A stretch of DNA of 64,000 bases from NCBI RefSeq assembly GCF_900112955.1, contig NZ_FONP01000001.1, positions 124,001 through 188,000 of the forward strand, written 5' to 3'. The notes beneath the pieces are model-generated. The model had not been told where the DNA came from. It searched no databases and saw only the letters and a program-made list of their open reading frames with translations. Of this stretch, positions 34,836-45,600 are shown in pieces. The translations under genes and the position numbers were made by a program. This stretch comes from Peptostreptococcus sp. D1. GTDB taxonomy: Bacteria > Bacillota > Clostridia > Peptostreptococcales > Peptostreptococcaceae. Position 1 is the first letter of the stretch. Every line of letters starts with the position of its first letter.

Positions 34836-35642
34836 ATGAAGTGTAAAATAACCTTACAGGAACGCTTAAAAGATTTAAGAGTTGCACATAATCTAAATTT
34901 AGAAGAGCTTGCTAAACTAACAGGCATTTCAAAATCTGCTTTAGGAAACTATGAAAATGATGACTATAAAGAAATCAATCATGGTAATTTGGTTACACTT
35001 GCACAATTTTACAATGTATCTACTGATTACTTACTTTGTCTTACGGAAAATAAAAATCACCCAAATACAGAGCTGACTAATCTACACTTGAGTGATGATA
35101 TGATTGATTTATTGTTAAGTGGTTCTATCAATAACCGTTTACTTTGTGAAATTGCTACACACGATAAGTTTAAGGAGCTTATGGCTGATACGGAAATCTT
35201 TGTTGATGGTATTGCTACAGGGCGTTTTAATAACCTAAATACTTCTCTTGAGAATGTCAGAACTGAAATTATCAGTCAAAATCCCGATATAGAAGAAGAT
35301 GTTCCATTAAAAACTCTCTTGGCTGCACAGATAAGTGAAGAAGACTTCTTTTGTCATATTACCCATAAAATATGGAATAGTATTATAAAAGATATTTGCA
35401 AAAATCATGAACAGGATATTGATAGTATTCCTGAAGATGATAATACCCTATCATTACAGAAAATTCGTCAGATTATGATTTCTTCCGGAAACAATATAGA
35501 TAAATTCATTGAAATTTTCTGTAATTCTTTTCAGCTAAAATATAAAAAGCTATCTGAAGATGAAAAGGAATTTTTAAGAAAACTATTTAAGAAATCTCCC
35601 ATCATTAAAAACTCCGGTATTAACTTTAGGATAAAAAAATAA
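34836..35642 (+). CDS. XRE-family regulator with large C-terminal domain
   Basis: A 268-residue protein. The N-terminal helix-turn-helix (residues 8-65) has LNLEELAKLTGISKSALGNYE. The C-terminal 200 residues are helical and acidic, with no known motif, and could sense a ligand or contact a partner protein. This class is common in integrative elements and accessory islands of Clostridia. ATG after AAGGAGGTTATCTGTT. Transcribed away from the HTH/secreted-protein operon; a palindrome overlaps its promoter. It might control the divergent operon as well as itself. A deleted copy is at 4608-4700. Confidence 0.82.
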   Translation: MKCKITLQERLKDLRVAHNLNLEELAKLTGISKSALGNYENDDYKEINHGNLVTLAQFYNVSTDYLLCLTENKNHPNTELTNLHLSDDMIDLLLSGSINNRLLCEIATHDKFKELMADTEIFVDGIATGRFNNLNTSLENVRTEIISQNPDIEEDVPLKTLLAAQISEEDFFCHITHKIWNSIIKDICKNHEQDIDSIPEDDNTLSLQKIRQIMISSGNNIDKFIEIFCNSFQLKYKKLSEDEKEFLRKLFKKSPIIKNSGINFRIKK

Positions 35643-35678
35643 AACCACCTAATATATAATTAAGTGATTTTACAGTTG

Positions 35679-35745
35679 TTATTCTGTATCATTTACGATT
35701 TCAACAACATCATTAAGGGTACAGTCTAACGCTAAACATATTTTT
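35679..35745 (-). pseudogene. C-terminal tail of an HTH regulator
   Basis: The reverse strand ends KICLALDCTLNDVVEIVNDTE and a stop. This is the usual tail of small XRE regulators (LEKICxALxCxxxDxxEI). The DNA-binding part is missing; the frame is cut off by the VOC-like fragment. Confidence 0.55.
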
Positions 35746-35842
35746 TCTTTCTAACCTCAGCGTCTAGTACGTCTTTATAATATTCCACTGCATCTCTACC
35801 GTTTCCATTTAATACAATATATGGACTTATTTCTTTTATCAT
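35732..35842 (-). pseudogene. N-terminal fragment of a VOC/glyoxalase-like (PhnB-type) protein
   Basis: GGAGG and ATG at 35842 start 36 codons beginning MIKEISPYIVLNGNGRDAVE, followed by YYKDVLDAEV, the hallmark first strand-helix of PhnB-like VOC proteins. These are normally about 135 residues long. The frame is then truncated within HTH-tail sequence. It is a remnant at the right edge of the island. Confidence 0.6.
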
Positions 35843-35947
35843 ATGTATCCTCCAAAAATTATTAACAATTTGTTTTTGTTATTAATTCTATGATACCCAT
35901 AACTGAACACTTTAATAATATTTTTATTTGGATACCTAAAATTTTTG

Positions 35948-36916
35948 TTATAAACTCTGACAAGCAGTAATTATGCTCAATTTGTACACATCATCAGCAC
36001 TGCAACCACGAGAAAGATCTGTAATCGGTTTATTTAGGCCTTGAAGTATTGGACCTAAAGCCTCAAAGCCTCCCAATCTCTGAGCAATCTTGTAGCCTAT
36101 ATTTCCTGCTTCCAGAGATGGGAATACAAATACATTTGCGTATCCAGCCACTTCAGAGCCTGGTGCTTTTTGCTGCCCAACTGATGGAACTATTGCCGCA
36201 TCAAATTGAATTTCACCCTCTATTGGAAGCTCTGGTGCCATTTCCTTTGCAAGCTTTGTCGCCTCTTCAACCTTAGTCGCCAAATCATGCTTTGCAGATC
36301 CCTTTGTCGAAAAACTCAGCATTGCAATTTTGGGATCTATACCGAATATTTTTGCAGTCTTGGCACTTTCAACTGCAACACCAGCCAATCCTTCAGCATC
36401 CAATTCGATATTTATAGCACAGTCAGAGAATATATATCTTGTATTATCCTTTAGCATTACAAACGCACCACTTGTTCTGGAAACACCTGGCTTTGTCTTT
36501 ACGATTTGAAGAGCTGGTCTTACAGTATCTCCAGTTGAATGAATGGCACCACTAACCATTCCGTCAACCTTACCCATATATGTAAGCATTGTTCCAAAAT
36601 AATTTTCATCCAATAATATTTTTTGAGCATCTTCCTTTGTCGCCTTACCGTTTCTTCTCTCAACAAAGGAATCAACCATCATATCAAACTCTCCGTAGCT
36701 TGCTGGATCTAAAATTTCTATTCCAGATATATCAAAATTATTTTCATTTGCTACCTTTTCAACCTCTGAAGCCTTTCCTACCAATACAGGTACTAGTATA
36801 CCTTCTTTGTTTAATCTTGCTGCAGCTTCTAATATTCTAGGCTCAGTCCCCTCTGGAAGAACTATCCTAATATTCTTACCTTCGATTTGTGCTTTTAATC
36901 CTTCTAATAATTCCAT
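35948..36916 (-). CDS. pta: phosphate acetyltransferase
   Basis: A 322-residue PTA-type enzyme interconverting acetyl-CoA and acetyl phosphate. Key blocks are IRIVLPEGTEPRILEAA at the start, MVSGAIHSTGDTVRPALQI, SGAFVMLKDNTRYIFSDCAIN and the C-terminal SEVAGYANVFVFPSLEAGNIGYKIAQRLGG. The length is that of the short bacterial form. It works with acetate kinase for ATP or acetate assimilation; ackA is not beside it. ATG after AGGAGGATAACA. Transcribed leftward, 83 bases beyond the RseC-like gene. Confidence 0.94.
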   Translation of the reverse strand: MELLEGLKAQIEGKNIRIVLPEGTEPRILEAAARLNKEGILVPVLVGKASEVEKVANENNFDISGIEILDPASYGEFDMMVDSFVERRNGKATKEDAQKILLDENYFGTMLTYMGKVDGMVSGAIHSTGDTVRPALQIVKTKPGVSRTSGAFVMLKDNTRYIFSDCAINIELDAEGLAGVAVESAKTAKIFGIDPKIAMLSFSTKGSAKHDLATKVEEATKLAKEMAPELPIEGEIQFDAAIVPSVGQQKAPGSEVAGYANVFVFPSLEAGNIGYKIAQRLGGFEALGPILQGLNKPITDLSRGCSADDVYKLSIITACQSL

Positions 36917-36999
36917 TGTTATCCTCCTATAATTTTATCGTCAAAAATTTTTATAACGATTAATTGTTTATTACTGTCTATTATTTTTTATTATTTTTT

Positions 37000-37476
37000 C
37001 TAATTCGAAAATTGATCTAAAACATTCTCAGGCTTAATATCTCCCACTATCCTTGTGACAGTTGGCATATATCTCCTGCTTTCTCTAAAAGAATTATCCT
37101 TCCTCTTGATGAAAATGTACGAAATTCCCGTCAATACAAGCCCAGAAACAAATGACAATATTTCTAATTTGTTTCCAGTATATCCGATATTCTCAAGCAG
37201 ATAAAATGATGCTACCGAGCCGACTATCAACGCTATAAGAGGTATTCCATAAACGATAAATATTGCTCTCATCACATCTATCTGTTCCATTGACACCTCA
37301 ACATACTGTCCCTTTTTTGCACCGATTTTGTTCTGTACCTCGACAATAATATCCTGAGATTCGCTATTGCTAGCCCCAATGCATTTTCCACAGCTCGCAC
37401 ACGCAGATAGTCTCTGCATCTTGAACATCGCTGTATCATCACTCGTTACTTCAAGAATATAGCCTCTTTGATCCAT
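37000..37476 (-). CDS. RseC/MucC-family membrane protein
   Basis: A 158-residue protein with the cysteine cluster CASCGKC at about residues 28-35, then two membrane helices (IFIVYGIPLIALIVGSVASFYLL and LEILSFVSGLVLTGISYIFI). This is the RseC/MucC pattern, also found with Rnf complexes and SoxR reduction. The four cysteines may hold a redox-active centre. ATG at 37476 placed 8 bases after AAGGAG. It follows aspS by 5 bases, so it belongs to the hemZ-hisS-aspS operon. Function here unknown. Confidence 0.85.
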   Translation of the reverse strand: MDQRGYILEVTSDDTAMFKMQRLSACASCGKCIGASNSESQDIIVEVQNKIGAKKGQYVEVSMEQIDVMRAIFIVYGIPLIALIVGSVASFYLLENIGYTGNKLEILSFVSGLVLTGISYIFIKRKDNSFRESRRYMPTVTRIVGDIKPENVLDQFSN

Positions 37477-37481
37477 AGTTA

Positions 37482-39272
37482 TCACTCCTTGTCTTCTAGG
37501 GATACTCTGATACTCAATTCTTCTAGCTGATTGATCTCCGCCTCTGTAGGTGCATTTGTCATTGTGCAGACAGCATTTTGGTTTTTTGGAAATGCGATGA
37601 CTTCTCTGATGTTTTCAGCTCCTGCCAACAGCATTACCAGTCTATCCAACCCAAACGCTAAACCACCATGAGGAGGTGTTCCAAATTTAAATGCTTCCAA
37701 CAAATATCCAAATTTGTTATTCGCCTCTTCATCAGAAAGTCCTAGCGCTCTGAACATTTTTTCCTGCACCCTTGCATCAGAAATTCTAATAGAGCCTCCA
37801 CCGATTTCGTATCCATTTAATACTATATCATACGCTCTTGCTCTTAATTTAAGCTTATCATTGTCTTCTAATTTATCTATATCTTCTTCCATCGGTGACG
37901 TAAACGGATGGTGCTTTGCGATAAATCTTCCGTTTTCTTCATCCTCCTCAAATACAGGAAACTCAGTAACCCATAGTAAATTAAACTTATCAGGATCTGC
38001 AAGCTTTAATTTATCAGCGACAGCTATTCTAACCTGCCCTAATGAATCATAAACCACAGAATCCTTATCCGCAACAAATAGCAGAAGATCTCCTACCTTT
38101 GCCTTCATGGCATTCTGAATATTTATCAGCTCATCTTCACTAAAGAATTTTGCAATTGGCGATGTAACACCTTCAGTTGTAATCTTCATCCATGCCAAGC
38201 CTTTTGCTTTATATGTTTTTGCATGTTCCTCCAAATGTGTGATTGCTTTTCTTGTAAAAGAATCTGCCTCACCAACGACATTGATACCTCTAACCGAGTA
38301 TCCCTCCCTTGCAGCGCAGTCAGCAAATACTTTAAAGCCGCAGCTTTTCACTACATCACTAAGATTCACAAGCTCTAGTCCATATCTTGTATCTGGCTTA
38401 TCAGAGCCATACTTATCCATTGCTTGAGCGAATGTCATTCTTGGAAAAGGAGTCACGATGTCTTTATCCAATACTTCTTTGAATATTTTTTTCAACATTC
38501 CTTCCATTATTTCCATAACATCATTCTCATCGACAAATGACATTTCACAGTCTATCTGAGTAAATTCAGGCTGTCTATCAGCTCTCAAGTCTTCATCTCT
38601 AAAGCACTTAACTATCTGGAAATATCTATCCATACCACTTACCATCAACAGCTGCTTATAAAGCTGTGGTGATTGTGGTAATGCATAAAATTTTCCAGGA
38701 TTTACTCTTGAAGGTACAAGGTAATCTCTGGCACCCTCTGGAGTAGGTTTTATCAAAAATGGTGTTTCTATTTCACAAAAATCATTGTCTGTTAAATAAT
38801 TTCTTACTACATTTGCGACCTTTGCTCTCAGCATCAAATTCTTTTGCATCTTCGGTTTTCTAAGATCAAGATATCTGTATTTAAGTCTTAAAGCCTCACC
38901 CACTTCATCATCATCCTTGATGTAAATAGGTGGTGTCTGAGATTCATTTAATACTCTTATTTCCTCTGCAAAAACCTCAACATCACCAGTAGGAATATTA
39001 CTATTCTTTGACTCCCTTTCAAAAACCTTTCCTCTGATGGCTATTACATACTCACTACCTAATTTTTCTGCCTTTTCAAAAGCAGCTTTACTGACATCAT
39101 TATCAAAAACTATCTGAGCAATGCCACCTCTATCTCTTAAGTCGACGAATACCAATCCACCTAAATTTCTTTTCTTCTGAACCCAACCCATAAGCACAAC
39201 CTCTCTACCTATATCGTCAAGTCTAAGACTACCTGCATAACAAGTCCTTTTCATTCCCTTAATAGTATCCAA
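37482..39272 (-). CDS. aspS: aspartate-tRNA ligase
   Basis: About 596 residues with the bacterial architecture: N-terminal OB-fold (VVLMGWVQKKRNLGGLVFVDLRDRGG), class II catalytic domain with motif 2 in FRDEDLRADRQPEFTQID, a GAD insertion domain at about 300-420, and motif 3 GGLAFGLDRLVMLL. TTG at 39272 chosen because TGGAGG lies 8 bases before it. Charges tRNA-Asp; whether it also charges tRNA-Asn cannot be told. Downstream of hisS in a leftward operon. Confidence 0.95.
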   Translation of the reverse strand: MDTIKGMKRTCYAGSLRLDDIGREVVLMGWVQKKRNLGGLVFVDLRDRGGIAQIVFDNDVSKAAFEKAEKLGSEYVIAIRGKVFERESKNSNIPTGDVEVFAEEIRVLNESQTPPIYIKDDDEVGEALRLKYRYLDLRKPKMQKNLMLRAKVANVVRNYLTDNDFCEIETPFLIKPTPEGARDYLVPSRVNPGKFYALPQSPQLYKQLLMVSGMDRYFQIVKCFRDEDLRADRQPEFTQIDCEMSFVDENDVMEIMEGMLKKIFKEVLDKDIVTPFPRMTFAQAMDKYGSDKPDTRYGLELVNLSDVVKSCGFKVFADCAAREGYSVRGINVVGEADSFTRKAITHLEEHAKTYKAKGLAWMKITTEGVTSPIAKFFSEDELINIQNAMKAKVGDLLLFVADKDSVVYDSLGQVRIAVADKLKLADPDKFNLLWVTEFPVFEEDEENGRFIAKHHPFTSPMEEDIDKLEDNDKLKLRARAYDIVLNGYEIGGGSIRISDARVQEKMFRALGLSDEEANNKFGYLLEAFKFGTPPHGGLAFGLDRLVMLLAGAENIREVIAFPKNQNAVCTMTNAPTEAEINQLEELSIRVSLEDKE

Positions 39273-39353
39273 CTTTTTTACCTCCAAGCTTTAAATCATC
39301 TATTTATTAGTTTGTATCCAATAACTACCAGCTCAAACGAACTGATAGTTACT

Positions 39354-40643
39354 CTAGGCATCCAAATCATTGTTCAAATCTAGATTCCTTTTTTTCAATT
39401 CATCAACTATTTCGCTGATTTTAATAAGTCTCTGTTCTCCAGTTTCCATATCCTTTAGGCTTGCTTCATCTTTTTCTAGTTCATCATCGCCAATAACGAT
39501 CGTAAACCTTGAGTTAATCTTATTCGAGTATTTAAACTGAGCCTTTACACTTCTATCCAAGTGGTCCTTGTCAGCAGAGAAATGCTCTTTTCTCAATTCC
39601 TTTAATAAACTAAATGATTTCAATTTTGCCTTTTCACCGATAGTCACAATAAATATATCAGTCCTATTTGGATTTTCAATCTCAATGTCGTTTGCTTCAA
39701 GTGTCAGCAATAATCTCTCAACACCCATACCAAATCCTATTCCACTAAAACCTTTTGGACCACCGATTAACTCTACAAGTCCATCGTATCTACCACCACC
39801 ACAAACTGTAGATTGTGAGCCAAGGTCATTTGATATTATCTCAAAGGCAGTTCTCTTATAATAGTCCAACCCTCTTACAATTTTCTTATCAACAGAATAC
39901 TTAATGTTCATCTCATCAAGATATTCTTTTAGTGTTTCAAAATGCTTCTGACAATCCTCACACAAATGATCAGCCATTAGAGGTATATCAACAATATTTG
40001 CTTGACAAGTCTCGTTCTTGCAATCGATAACTCTCATAGGATTTTTTTCTCTTCTATCATTACACAAATCACAAAGAACATCTGATTTCTGCAATAGGTA
40101 GTCTTTTAGAAGTCTGTTGTAGCTTTCTCTACAAACAGGACATCCAACTGAGTTTATTGAAACAGCTAGATCGTTCAAGCCCAATTCATTCAGAAACTGC
40201 ATAGCAAGAGCGATTACCTCAGCATCAAGTGACGGAGAATCACCCCCTATTGCCTCGATCCCAAATTGGTGAAATTGCCTTTGTCTACCGGATTGCGGTC
40301 TTTCATATCTAAAGCAAGGTGTTATATAAAATAATTTGGTCGGCTGAGCATCAGCATTCATTTTATGCTCGATAAAAGATCTCACTACACCTGCTGTACC
40401 TTCTGGTTTCAATGTAATCTCTCTATCACCCTTATCGACAAAGGAATACATTTCCTTCTGAACGATATCAGTAGTATCTCCAACGCCTCTTTTGAATAAT
40501 TCAGTATGCTCAAAAATTGGAGTCCTAATTTCTTCATAGCCGTAAATCGAACAAATCTCTTTGAATTTGTTCTCCAAAAAATTCCATTTATAAGATTCTT
40601 TTGGAGTTATGTCTTTTGTTCCTCTTGGAGCACTAATAACCAT
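39354..40643 (-). CDS. hisS: histidine-tRNA ligase
   Basis: A 429-residue class II synthetase. The N-terminal APRGTKDI, the TLKPEGTAGVVRSF block, motif 2 CFRYERPQSGRQRQFHQFGIEAIG, the histidine loop GLDYYKRTAFE and motif 3 GIGFGMGVERL are all present, followed by a C-terminal anticodon-binding domain. Includes the additional cysteine-rich insertion CPVCRESYNRLLKDYLLQKSDV with CDLC, seen in many bacterial forms. Overlaps hemZ by 11 bases. Confidence 0.96.
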   Translation of the reverse strand: MVISAPRGTKDITPKESYKWNFLENKFKEICSIYGYEEIRTPIFEHTELFKRGVGDTTDIVQKEMYSFVDKGDREITLKPEGTAGVVRSFIEHKMNADAQPTKLFYITPCFRYERPQSGRQRQFHQFGIEAIGGDSPSLDAEVIALAMQFLNELGLNDLAVSINSVGCPVCRESYNRLLKDYLLQKSDVLCDLCNDRREKNPMRVIDCKNETCQANIVDIPLMADHLCEDCQKHFETLKEYLDEMNIKYSVDKKIVRGLDYYKRTAFEIISNDLGSQSTVCGGGRYDGLVELIGGPKGFSGIGFGMGVERLLLTLEANDIEIENPNRTDIFIVTIGEKAKLKSFSLLKELRKEHFSADKDHLDRSVKAQFKYSNKINSRFTIVIGDDELEKDEASLKDMETGEQRLIKISEIVDELKKRNLDLNNDLDA

Positions 40644-42225
40644 TTTTCTTTACCTCCGCATATTTTTTATCTATCATATCGTCGACTCTATCAATGTAGA
40701 TTTCAACATTTTTAACATCGTCTACCCTTTCAATTCTGTTTTCTTTTAAGTACACAAATTTTGAAACAGCACCTGCTCCAATCGCATAATTAGACTGCAT
40801 TTCTTCCATTATCTGCATATTGTACAAACATTCCTTTCCATCCTTTGAATATCCAATATTTTCCAAATTTCCAAGCATATGTTTTTGTCTGTACAAATAA
40901 TATGGGAAATATTCATGCATACTCATATATTTTTGAGATATTTCAATCATCCTGATCATACTTTTATAGGAAGTCAAATCACTCTTATAATCCTCAATAT
41001 TAATATTTAAATCGGATGCTCTCTTTAATGCAAGAGTGTGGACTGTCACGCTTTCAGGATTTAATTTTACGATTTCTTTCATCGTATTTTCAACCATATC
41101 AGGAGTTTCCCCTGGAAGACCGAGTATCAAATCCATATTTATATTATCAAAGCCAAGCTCTCGTGCAATCAAAAAACAATCAACTATATCATAAACTGTA
41201 TGATTACGCCCTATCTTATCAAGTGTATCTTGATTCATAGTCTGGGGATTGATGCTAATTCTCGTAACTTTGTTTCTTTTCAAAGCTTCTAGCTTCTCTC
41301 TCGTTATACTATCAGGTCTACCAGCCTCGACAGTAAACTCCTCAAGCTGTTCTAAATCGAATATTTCAAAAATAGCCCTTATCAAAAAATCGAGCTGCTC
41401 GGCATCTAATGCTGTTGGAGTACCTCCACCGATATAAAGAGTTTCTATTCTCTTTCCCTGAAATTTAATTAAATCTCCAAGCCCCTTTGCCTCATGTATC
41501 AATTTTTCTAAATATGAATCTCTCAGCTTGCCAAATTTTGCAAGAGGGTGGGATGGAAAGGAACAATACAGACATTTTGTTGGACAAAACGGAATGCTTA
41601 CGTACAATGAGATTTTGTCTTCATCTACTGGATAAATGTATTTTCTTTCCCTTTTTGCCACCTTCATCAACAAATCTATCTTTTCATCAGATATTAAATA
41701 ATTATTTTTCAAAATATCAATGACCTTAGCTTCAGATAAATCATCATCCAACAATGAATGCACTATTTTTAATGGTCTTATTCCGGTCAAAATCCCCCAT
41801 GGTACGTATGCATCAAACCTATTCTTTAGAAATTCAAACATACTCTTTTGAATCAATCTCTTTGAAACACTCTTTATTACATTATCTATTTTTTTTTCGT
41901 TATTTGCAAATTTTTTTTCAAAATCTAAATGCTCGGATAATTCTTTTTGGTAGGCTACTATATTATTGCTTATGACAATAGTTTCTGAAATTATTTTAAT
42001 AGAGTGTGTAGCTCTATCAATATGCAGCCTATTGATCAAAATATCATTATCTAAATCACTCAATTCATAAATTTTTTTTGATATTGCCAATGAGTCAAAC
42101 TCATCTTCATTATTAACGTCAAAAACTTCTGAGCTTTCAAGAAATGAAAACTCAGAAGAAAATAGCTTTAAAAATTCAGACAATTCATACCTATAGTCAT
42201 GTCCAATCAAAAGTATATCTATCAT
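40633..42225 (-). CDS. hemZ: coproporphyrinogen III dehydrogenase-like radical SAM protein
   Basis: A 530-residue radical SAM enzyme. The N-terminal 170 residues are the HemZ extension. The cluster motif CPTKCLYCSF (about residue 215) binds [4Fe-4S] and SAM; YIGGGTPTALDAEQLDFL and TVEAGRPDSITREKLEAL follow. Members oxidise coproporphyrinogen III without oxygen or act as heme chaperones; a full heme pathway is not visible in this window. Its ATG overlaps the MBL stop (TAATG). Confidence 0.92.
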   Translation of the reverse strand: MIDILLIGHDYRYELSEFLKLFSSEFSFLESSEVFDVNNEDEFDSLAISKKIYELSDLDNDILINRLHIDRATHSIKIISETIVISNNIVAYQKELSEHLDFEKKFANNEKKIDNVIKSVSKRLIQKSMFEFLKNRFDAYVPWGILTGIRPLKIVHSLLDDDLSEAKVIDILKNNYLISDEKIDLLMKVAKRERKYIYPVDEDKISLYVSIPFCPTKCLYCSFPSHPLAKFGKLRDSYLEKLIHEAKGLGDLIKFQGKRIETLYIGGGTPTALDAEQLDFLIRAIFEIFDLEQLEEFTVEAGRPDSITREKLEALKRNKVTRISINPQTMNQDTLDKIGRNHTVYDIVDCFLIARELGFDNINMDLILGLPGETPDMVENTMKEIVKLNPESVTVHTLALKRASDLNINIEDYKSDLTSYKSMIRMIEISQKYMSMHEYFPYYLYRQKHMLGNLENIGYSKDGKECLYNMQIMEEMQSNYAIGAGAVSKFVYLKENRIERVDDVKNVEIYIDRVDDMIDKKYAEVKKNGY

Positions 42226-42851
42226 TATATCACCAATTTCATATAATAATTACTATTTTTTTCTCTGCCAATGGTACTGGCAGGACCATGACCAGGGTAG
42301 ATAACCAAATCATTTTCCATCTTTGACAGCTTCTTTAAAGACTTCAGCATCTGGTTATAATCGCCGCCATATAAATCTGTTCTTCCAATAGACCCCATAA
42401 ATAGAGTATCTCCAGTAAACATATCCATTCCACATCTAATACACATTCCACCTTCAGTGTGTCCTGGAGTGTCGAAGAATGAAAAAGTATGTTCTCCCAT
42501 CTTCAGCTTTTCTCTATCTGAAACATAGATATCAGCTTCTATCTCCACTGGGTATGGAAAAAACTGATTACTTAAATTTTTATTTGCATCATTTAACATT
42601 TCTTTTTCATTGATATTTGCCACTATTTGAGCATTTGTAAGCTTCTTCAGCTCCAGCACATCTCCAATATGATCTGCATGAGAATGGGTCAACATTATAT
42701 ATTTCACGACCAAATTATGCTTTTTTATAAAAGCTTTCTGTTTATCAAAGCAAAGGGCTGGATCAATCACGACAGCCTCAAGTGTATTTTCATCATAATA
42801 TATATAAGTATTCTCTTGCATCATCGAGTCCACTATTACCTCTAATTTCAT
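42225..42851 (-). CDS. MBL-fold metallohydrolase (glyoxalase II-like)
   Basis: A 208-residue enzyme with the zinc motif THSHADHIGD (about residue 55), then FDTPGHTEGGM, the bridging Asp in MFTGDTLFMGSIGRTDLYGGD and the final YPGHGP. This matches YqgX-type proteins, which in Firmicutes commonly lie between dtd and hemZ. It hydrolyses thioesters such as S-lactoylglutathione or bacillithiol conjugates; the substrate is uncertain. 8 bases after dtd. Confidence 0.9.
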   Translation of the reverse strand: MKLEVIVDSMMQENTYIYYDENTLEAVVIDPALCFDKQKAFIKKHNLVVKYIMLTHSHADHIGDVLELKKLTNAQIVANINEKEMLNDANKNLSNQFFPYPVEIEADIYVSDREKLKMGEHTFSFFDTPGHTEGGMCIRCGMDMFTGDTLFMGSIGRTDLYGGDYNQMLKSLKKLSKMENDLVIYPGHGPASTIGREKNSNYYMKLVI

Positions 42852-42859
42852 AAGACCTC

Positions 42860-43309
42860 CTAAAAATTTTTTTTCGAATCTATCAACAATGTCACAGGAC
42901 CATCGTTTATCAGTTCAACCATCATATGTGTTCTAAATTTTCCAGTCTGTACATTTATGCCATAAGCTTTTGCCTTTTCCACAAAGTCAATATAGAACTC
43001 ATCTGCCTTATCCGGTCTTGCTGCATCAGAAAATCCTGGACGCCTTCCCTTTCTACAATCACCGAATAAAGTAAACTGACTTACCACCAACAGCTCACCA
43101 CTAACGTCAAGCAACGATAAATTCAATTTTTCATTTTCATCCTCGAAAATTCTAAGATTCACAATCTTATCAACCATATAGTCGACATCCTTTATCTCAT
43201 CATCCTCGCCCACACCCAACAGCACGAGCAAGCCTGAATTTATTTTTCCAACCACTTCTCCATCAACGCTGACATTTGAAGCTGTCACCTTTTGAACTAC
43301 TGCTCTCAT
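42860..43309 (-). CDS. dtd: D-aminoacyl-tRNA deacylase
   Basis: A 149-residue enzyme removing D-amino acids from mis-charged t[20 protein letters not shown] at the start, the [17 protein letters not shown] block with catalytic Ser/Thr, and the cross-subunit GPVTLLIDS at the end are diagnostic. ATG at 43309 chosen after AGAGGTG; the frame extends two codons to a GTG. 8 bases after rel. Confidence 0.95.
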   Translation of the reverse strand: MRAVVQKVTASNVSVDGEVVGKINSGLLVLLGVGEDDEIKDVDYMVDKIVNLRIFEDENEKLNLSLLDVSGELLVVSQFTLFGDCRKGRRPGFSDAARPDKADEFYIDFVEKAKAYGINVQTGKFRTHMMVELINDGPVTLLIDSKKNF

Positions 43310-43317
43310 ATACACCT

Positions 43318-45567
43318 CTATCTACTATGAACTCTGTATGTATCCTCTACACCAGGTATATTGTTTAATTTTCTCATCACGTAATTCAACTGCTCAATCC
43401 CATTTACCTCTAGGGTCAAATCAATCGTAATGCCGATCTCCGAACCCTTTCTAGCATAAATTCCATTTAGCCCTACTTTTTCATTTGAAATCACGTGTGT
43501 TATCTCGTTTAAAATTCCTCTTCTATTATTTGCATTCAATTGAATGTCAGCCTCAAACCTCGAATCATTATCCTCAACCCATGAAACATTAATCATTTTT
43601 CCAGCATTATTTTCTTTATCTCTAATAATATTCTCGCAATCAGTTCTATGAACTGTCACACCTCTTCCCCTAGTGATATATCCAACTATATCATCACCTG
43701 GAAGTGGACTACAGCATTTTGCAAATCTTACATAAATACCGTCCAAACCATCAACTTGAACACCTGTATGCCTTTTTTCTCTCTTTTTTGATTTTGCTGC
43801 AGTTTTTAGCTTTTCATTTTCAAGAGCATTATGCTTTTCAATATCTTCTTCTTGATTTATTTTTTGCTCCTTTTCTTGCTTTCTAGCATCCTTTAAAATA
43901 AAATCTCTAACCTTTGTTACGACTTGATTTCCTGCAATTCCACCATACCCGACTGTTGCCAAAAAATCGTCATAATCTGGCTGATTAAACTTTTTAGAAA
44001 TCTCTCTCAAAGCAGCTTGAACATTTTCATCATTTTTATTTAGATTCAATCTCTTGAATTCTTTTTCTAATATGGCAGCACCACGCTCAATATTTTCTTC
44101 TCTTCTTTCTTTTTTAAAATACTGCCTAATTCTATTTCTAGCATTGGAGGTTTTGACCATATTAAGCCAATCTCTACTAGGTCCCGGAGAATTTGAAGAT
44201 GTATGAATTTCAACAATATCACCATTCCTCAGCTTGTATTCAAAGGAAACAATTTTTCCATTTACCTTTGCTCCAATACATTTGTTTCCTATGCTTGAGT
44301 GAATTCTATAGGCAAAATCTACTGGAATAGATCCATTTGGCAATTCTACCACCTCACCTTGAGGGGTAAATACATAAACCTGAGAATTAAATACATCCTC
44401 CTTCAAAGCGTCAAGAAATTCATGAGGGTCGGTAACATCCTTCTCCCACTCCATCATCCTTCTAAGCCACTGTAATCTCTCATCGACACTTGAAATTGCC
44501 TCATCGGACTTACCTTCCTTATATTTCCAGTGGGCGGCAATACCGTATTCAGCAATATCATGCATTTCGTGAGTTCTAATTTGTATCTCAAGTGGCTCGC
44601 CATCAGAGCCAATAACAGTAGTATGCAATGATTGATACATATTAGGCTTTGGCATAGCTATATAATCTTTAAATCTACCTGGCATTGGTTTCCAAAGAGT
44701 ATGAATAATACCCAAAACACCATAGCAATCCTTCACAGAATCTACAATTACTCTTATTGCTATCAAATCGTATATCTCGTCAAAGCTTTTATCCTTGATT
44801 TTCATCTTTCTATATATACTATAAAAATGCTTTGGTCTCCCGTATACATCACAAGGAATGCTTGAGCTTGTAAAATTTTCTTTTAAAAGCTTTACAATAT
44901 CCTCGATATAGGATTCTCTCTGTTCTCTTTTCATTCTTACTTTTTTTACTAGGCTGTAGTATCCATCTGGATCCAAGTATCTTAGAGACAGGTCCTCCAA
45001 TTCCCATTTGATTTTAGAAATACCAAGTCTATTAGCAATACCTGCGTATATATCCAAGGTTTCTTGAGCCTTGTACTTGGCTTTGTCTGGATTCATATAC
45101 TCTAAGGTTCTCATATTGTGAAGCCTATCCGCCAGCTTTATCAGAATAACTCTCAAGTCCTTTGCCATTGCAAGAAACATCTTTCTTAGGTTTTCAGATT
45201 GAGATTCTTCCTTAGTCATATACTTTATCTTACCAAGCTTAGTTACCCCATCAACCAAAATAGCGACATCCTTGCCAAACATTTCTTCTATATCTTTTTC
45301 TTCATATTCAGTATCTTCTACAACGTCATGTAGAAGTCCTCCACAAATCGTATCAACATCCAGCTGCATATCTGCCAAGATATTTGAAACAGCTACAGGA
45401 TGAATAAAATACGGTTCTCCAGATTTTCTGAACTGGTTCTCATGAGCTTCCCTGGAGAGATAATATGCCTTTACCACCTTTTCACAATCAGCATTAGGTG
45501 AATATGACAATATTTTATTTATTAATTTTTTCAAATCTTCATCATAAATTATTTCGTTATCGCTCAT
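43318..45567 (-). CDS. rel: bifunctional (p)ppGpp synthetase/hydrolase
   Basis: A 749-residue long RSH protein: the HD hydrolase domain has HDVVEDT at about residue 72; the synthetase domain contains [24 protein letters not shown] and [19 protein letters not shown] follows at about 405-465 ([15 protein letters not shown]), then a helical/zinc-finger-like region with [20 protein letters not shown], and a C-terminal ACT domain. Both catalytic halves look intact. Makes and degrades the stringent alarmone. Follows apt by 33 bases, the usual Firmicutes order. Confidence 0.95.
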   Translation of the reverse strand: MSDNEIIYDEDLKKLINKILSYSPNADCEKVVKAYYLSREAHENQFRKSGEPYFIHPVAVSNILADMQLDVDTICGGLLHDVVEDTEYEEKDIEEMFGKDVAILVDGVTKLGKIKYMTKEESQSENLRKMFLAMAKDLRVILIKLADRLHNMRTLEYMNPDKAKYKAQETLDIYAGIANRLGISKIKWELEDLSLRYLDPDGYYSLVKKVRMKREQRESYIEDIVKLLKENFTSSSIPCDVYGRPKHFYSIYRKMKIKDKSFDEIYDLIAIRVIVDSVKDCYGVLGIIHTLWKPMPGRFKDYIAMPKPNMYQSLHTTVIGSDGEPLEIQIRTHEMHDIAEYGIAAHWKYKEGKSDEAISSVDERLQWLRRMMEWEKDVTDPHEFLDALKEDVFNSQVYVFTPQGEVVELPNGSIPVDFAYRIHSSIGNKCIGAKVNGKIVSFEYKLRNGDIVEIHTSSNSPGPSRDWLNMVKTSNARNRIRQYFKKERREENIERGAAILEKEFKRLNLNKNDENVQAALREISKKFNQPDYDDFLATVGYGGIAGNQVVTKVRDFILKDARKQEKEQKINQEEDIEKHNALENEKLKTAAKSKKREKRHTGVQVDGLDGIYVRFAKCCSPLPGDDIVGYITRGRGVTVHRTDCENIIRDKENNAGKMINVSWVEDNDSRFEADIQLNANNRRGILNEITHVISNEKVGLNGIYARKGSEIGITIDLTLEVNGIEQLNYVMRKLNNIPGVEDTYRVHSR

Positions 45568-45600
45568 AATTTCACCCCTTTCAAACTGACCGTCATCTGA

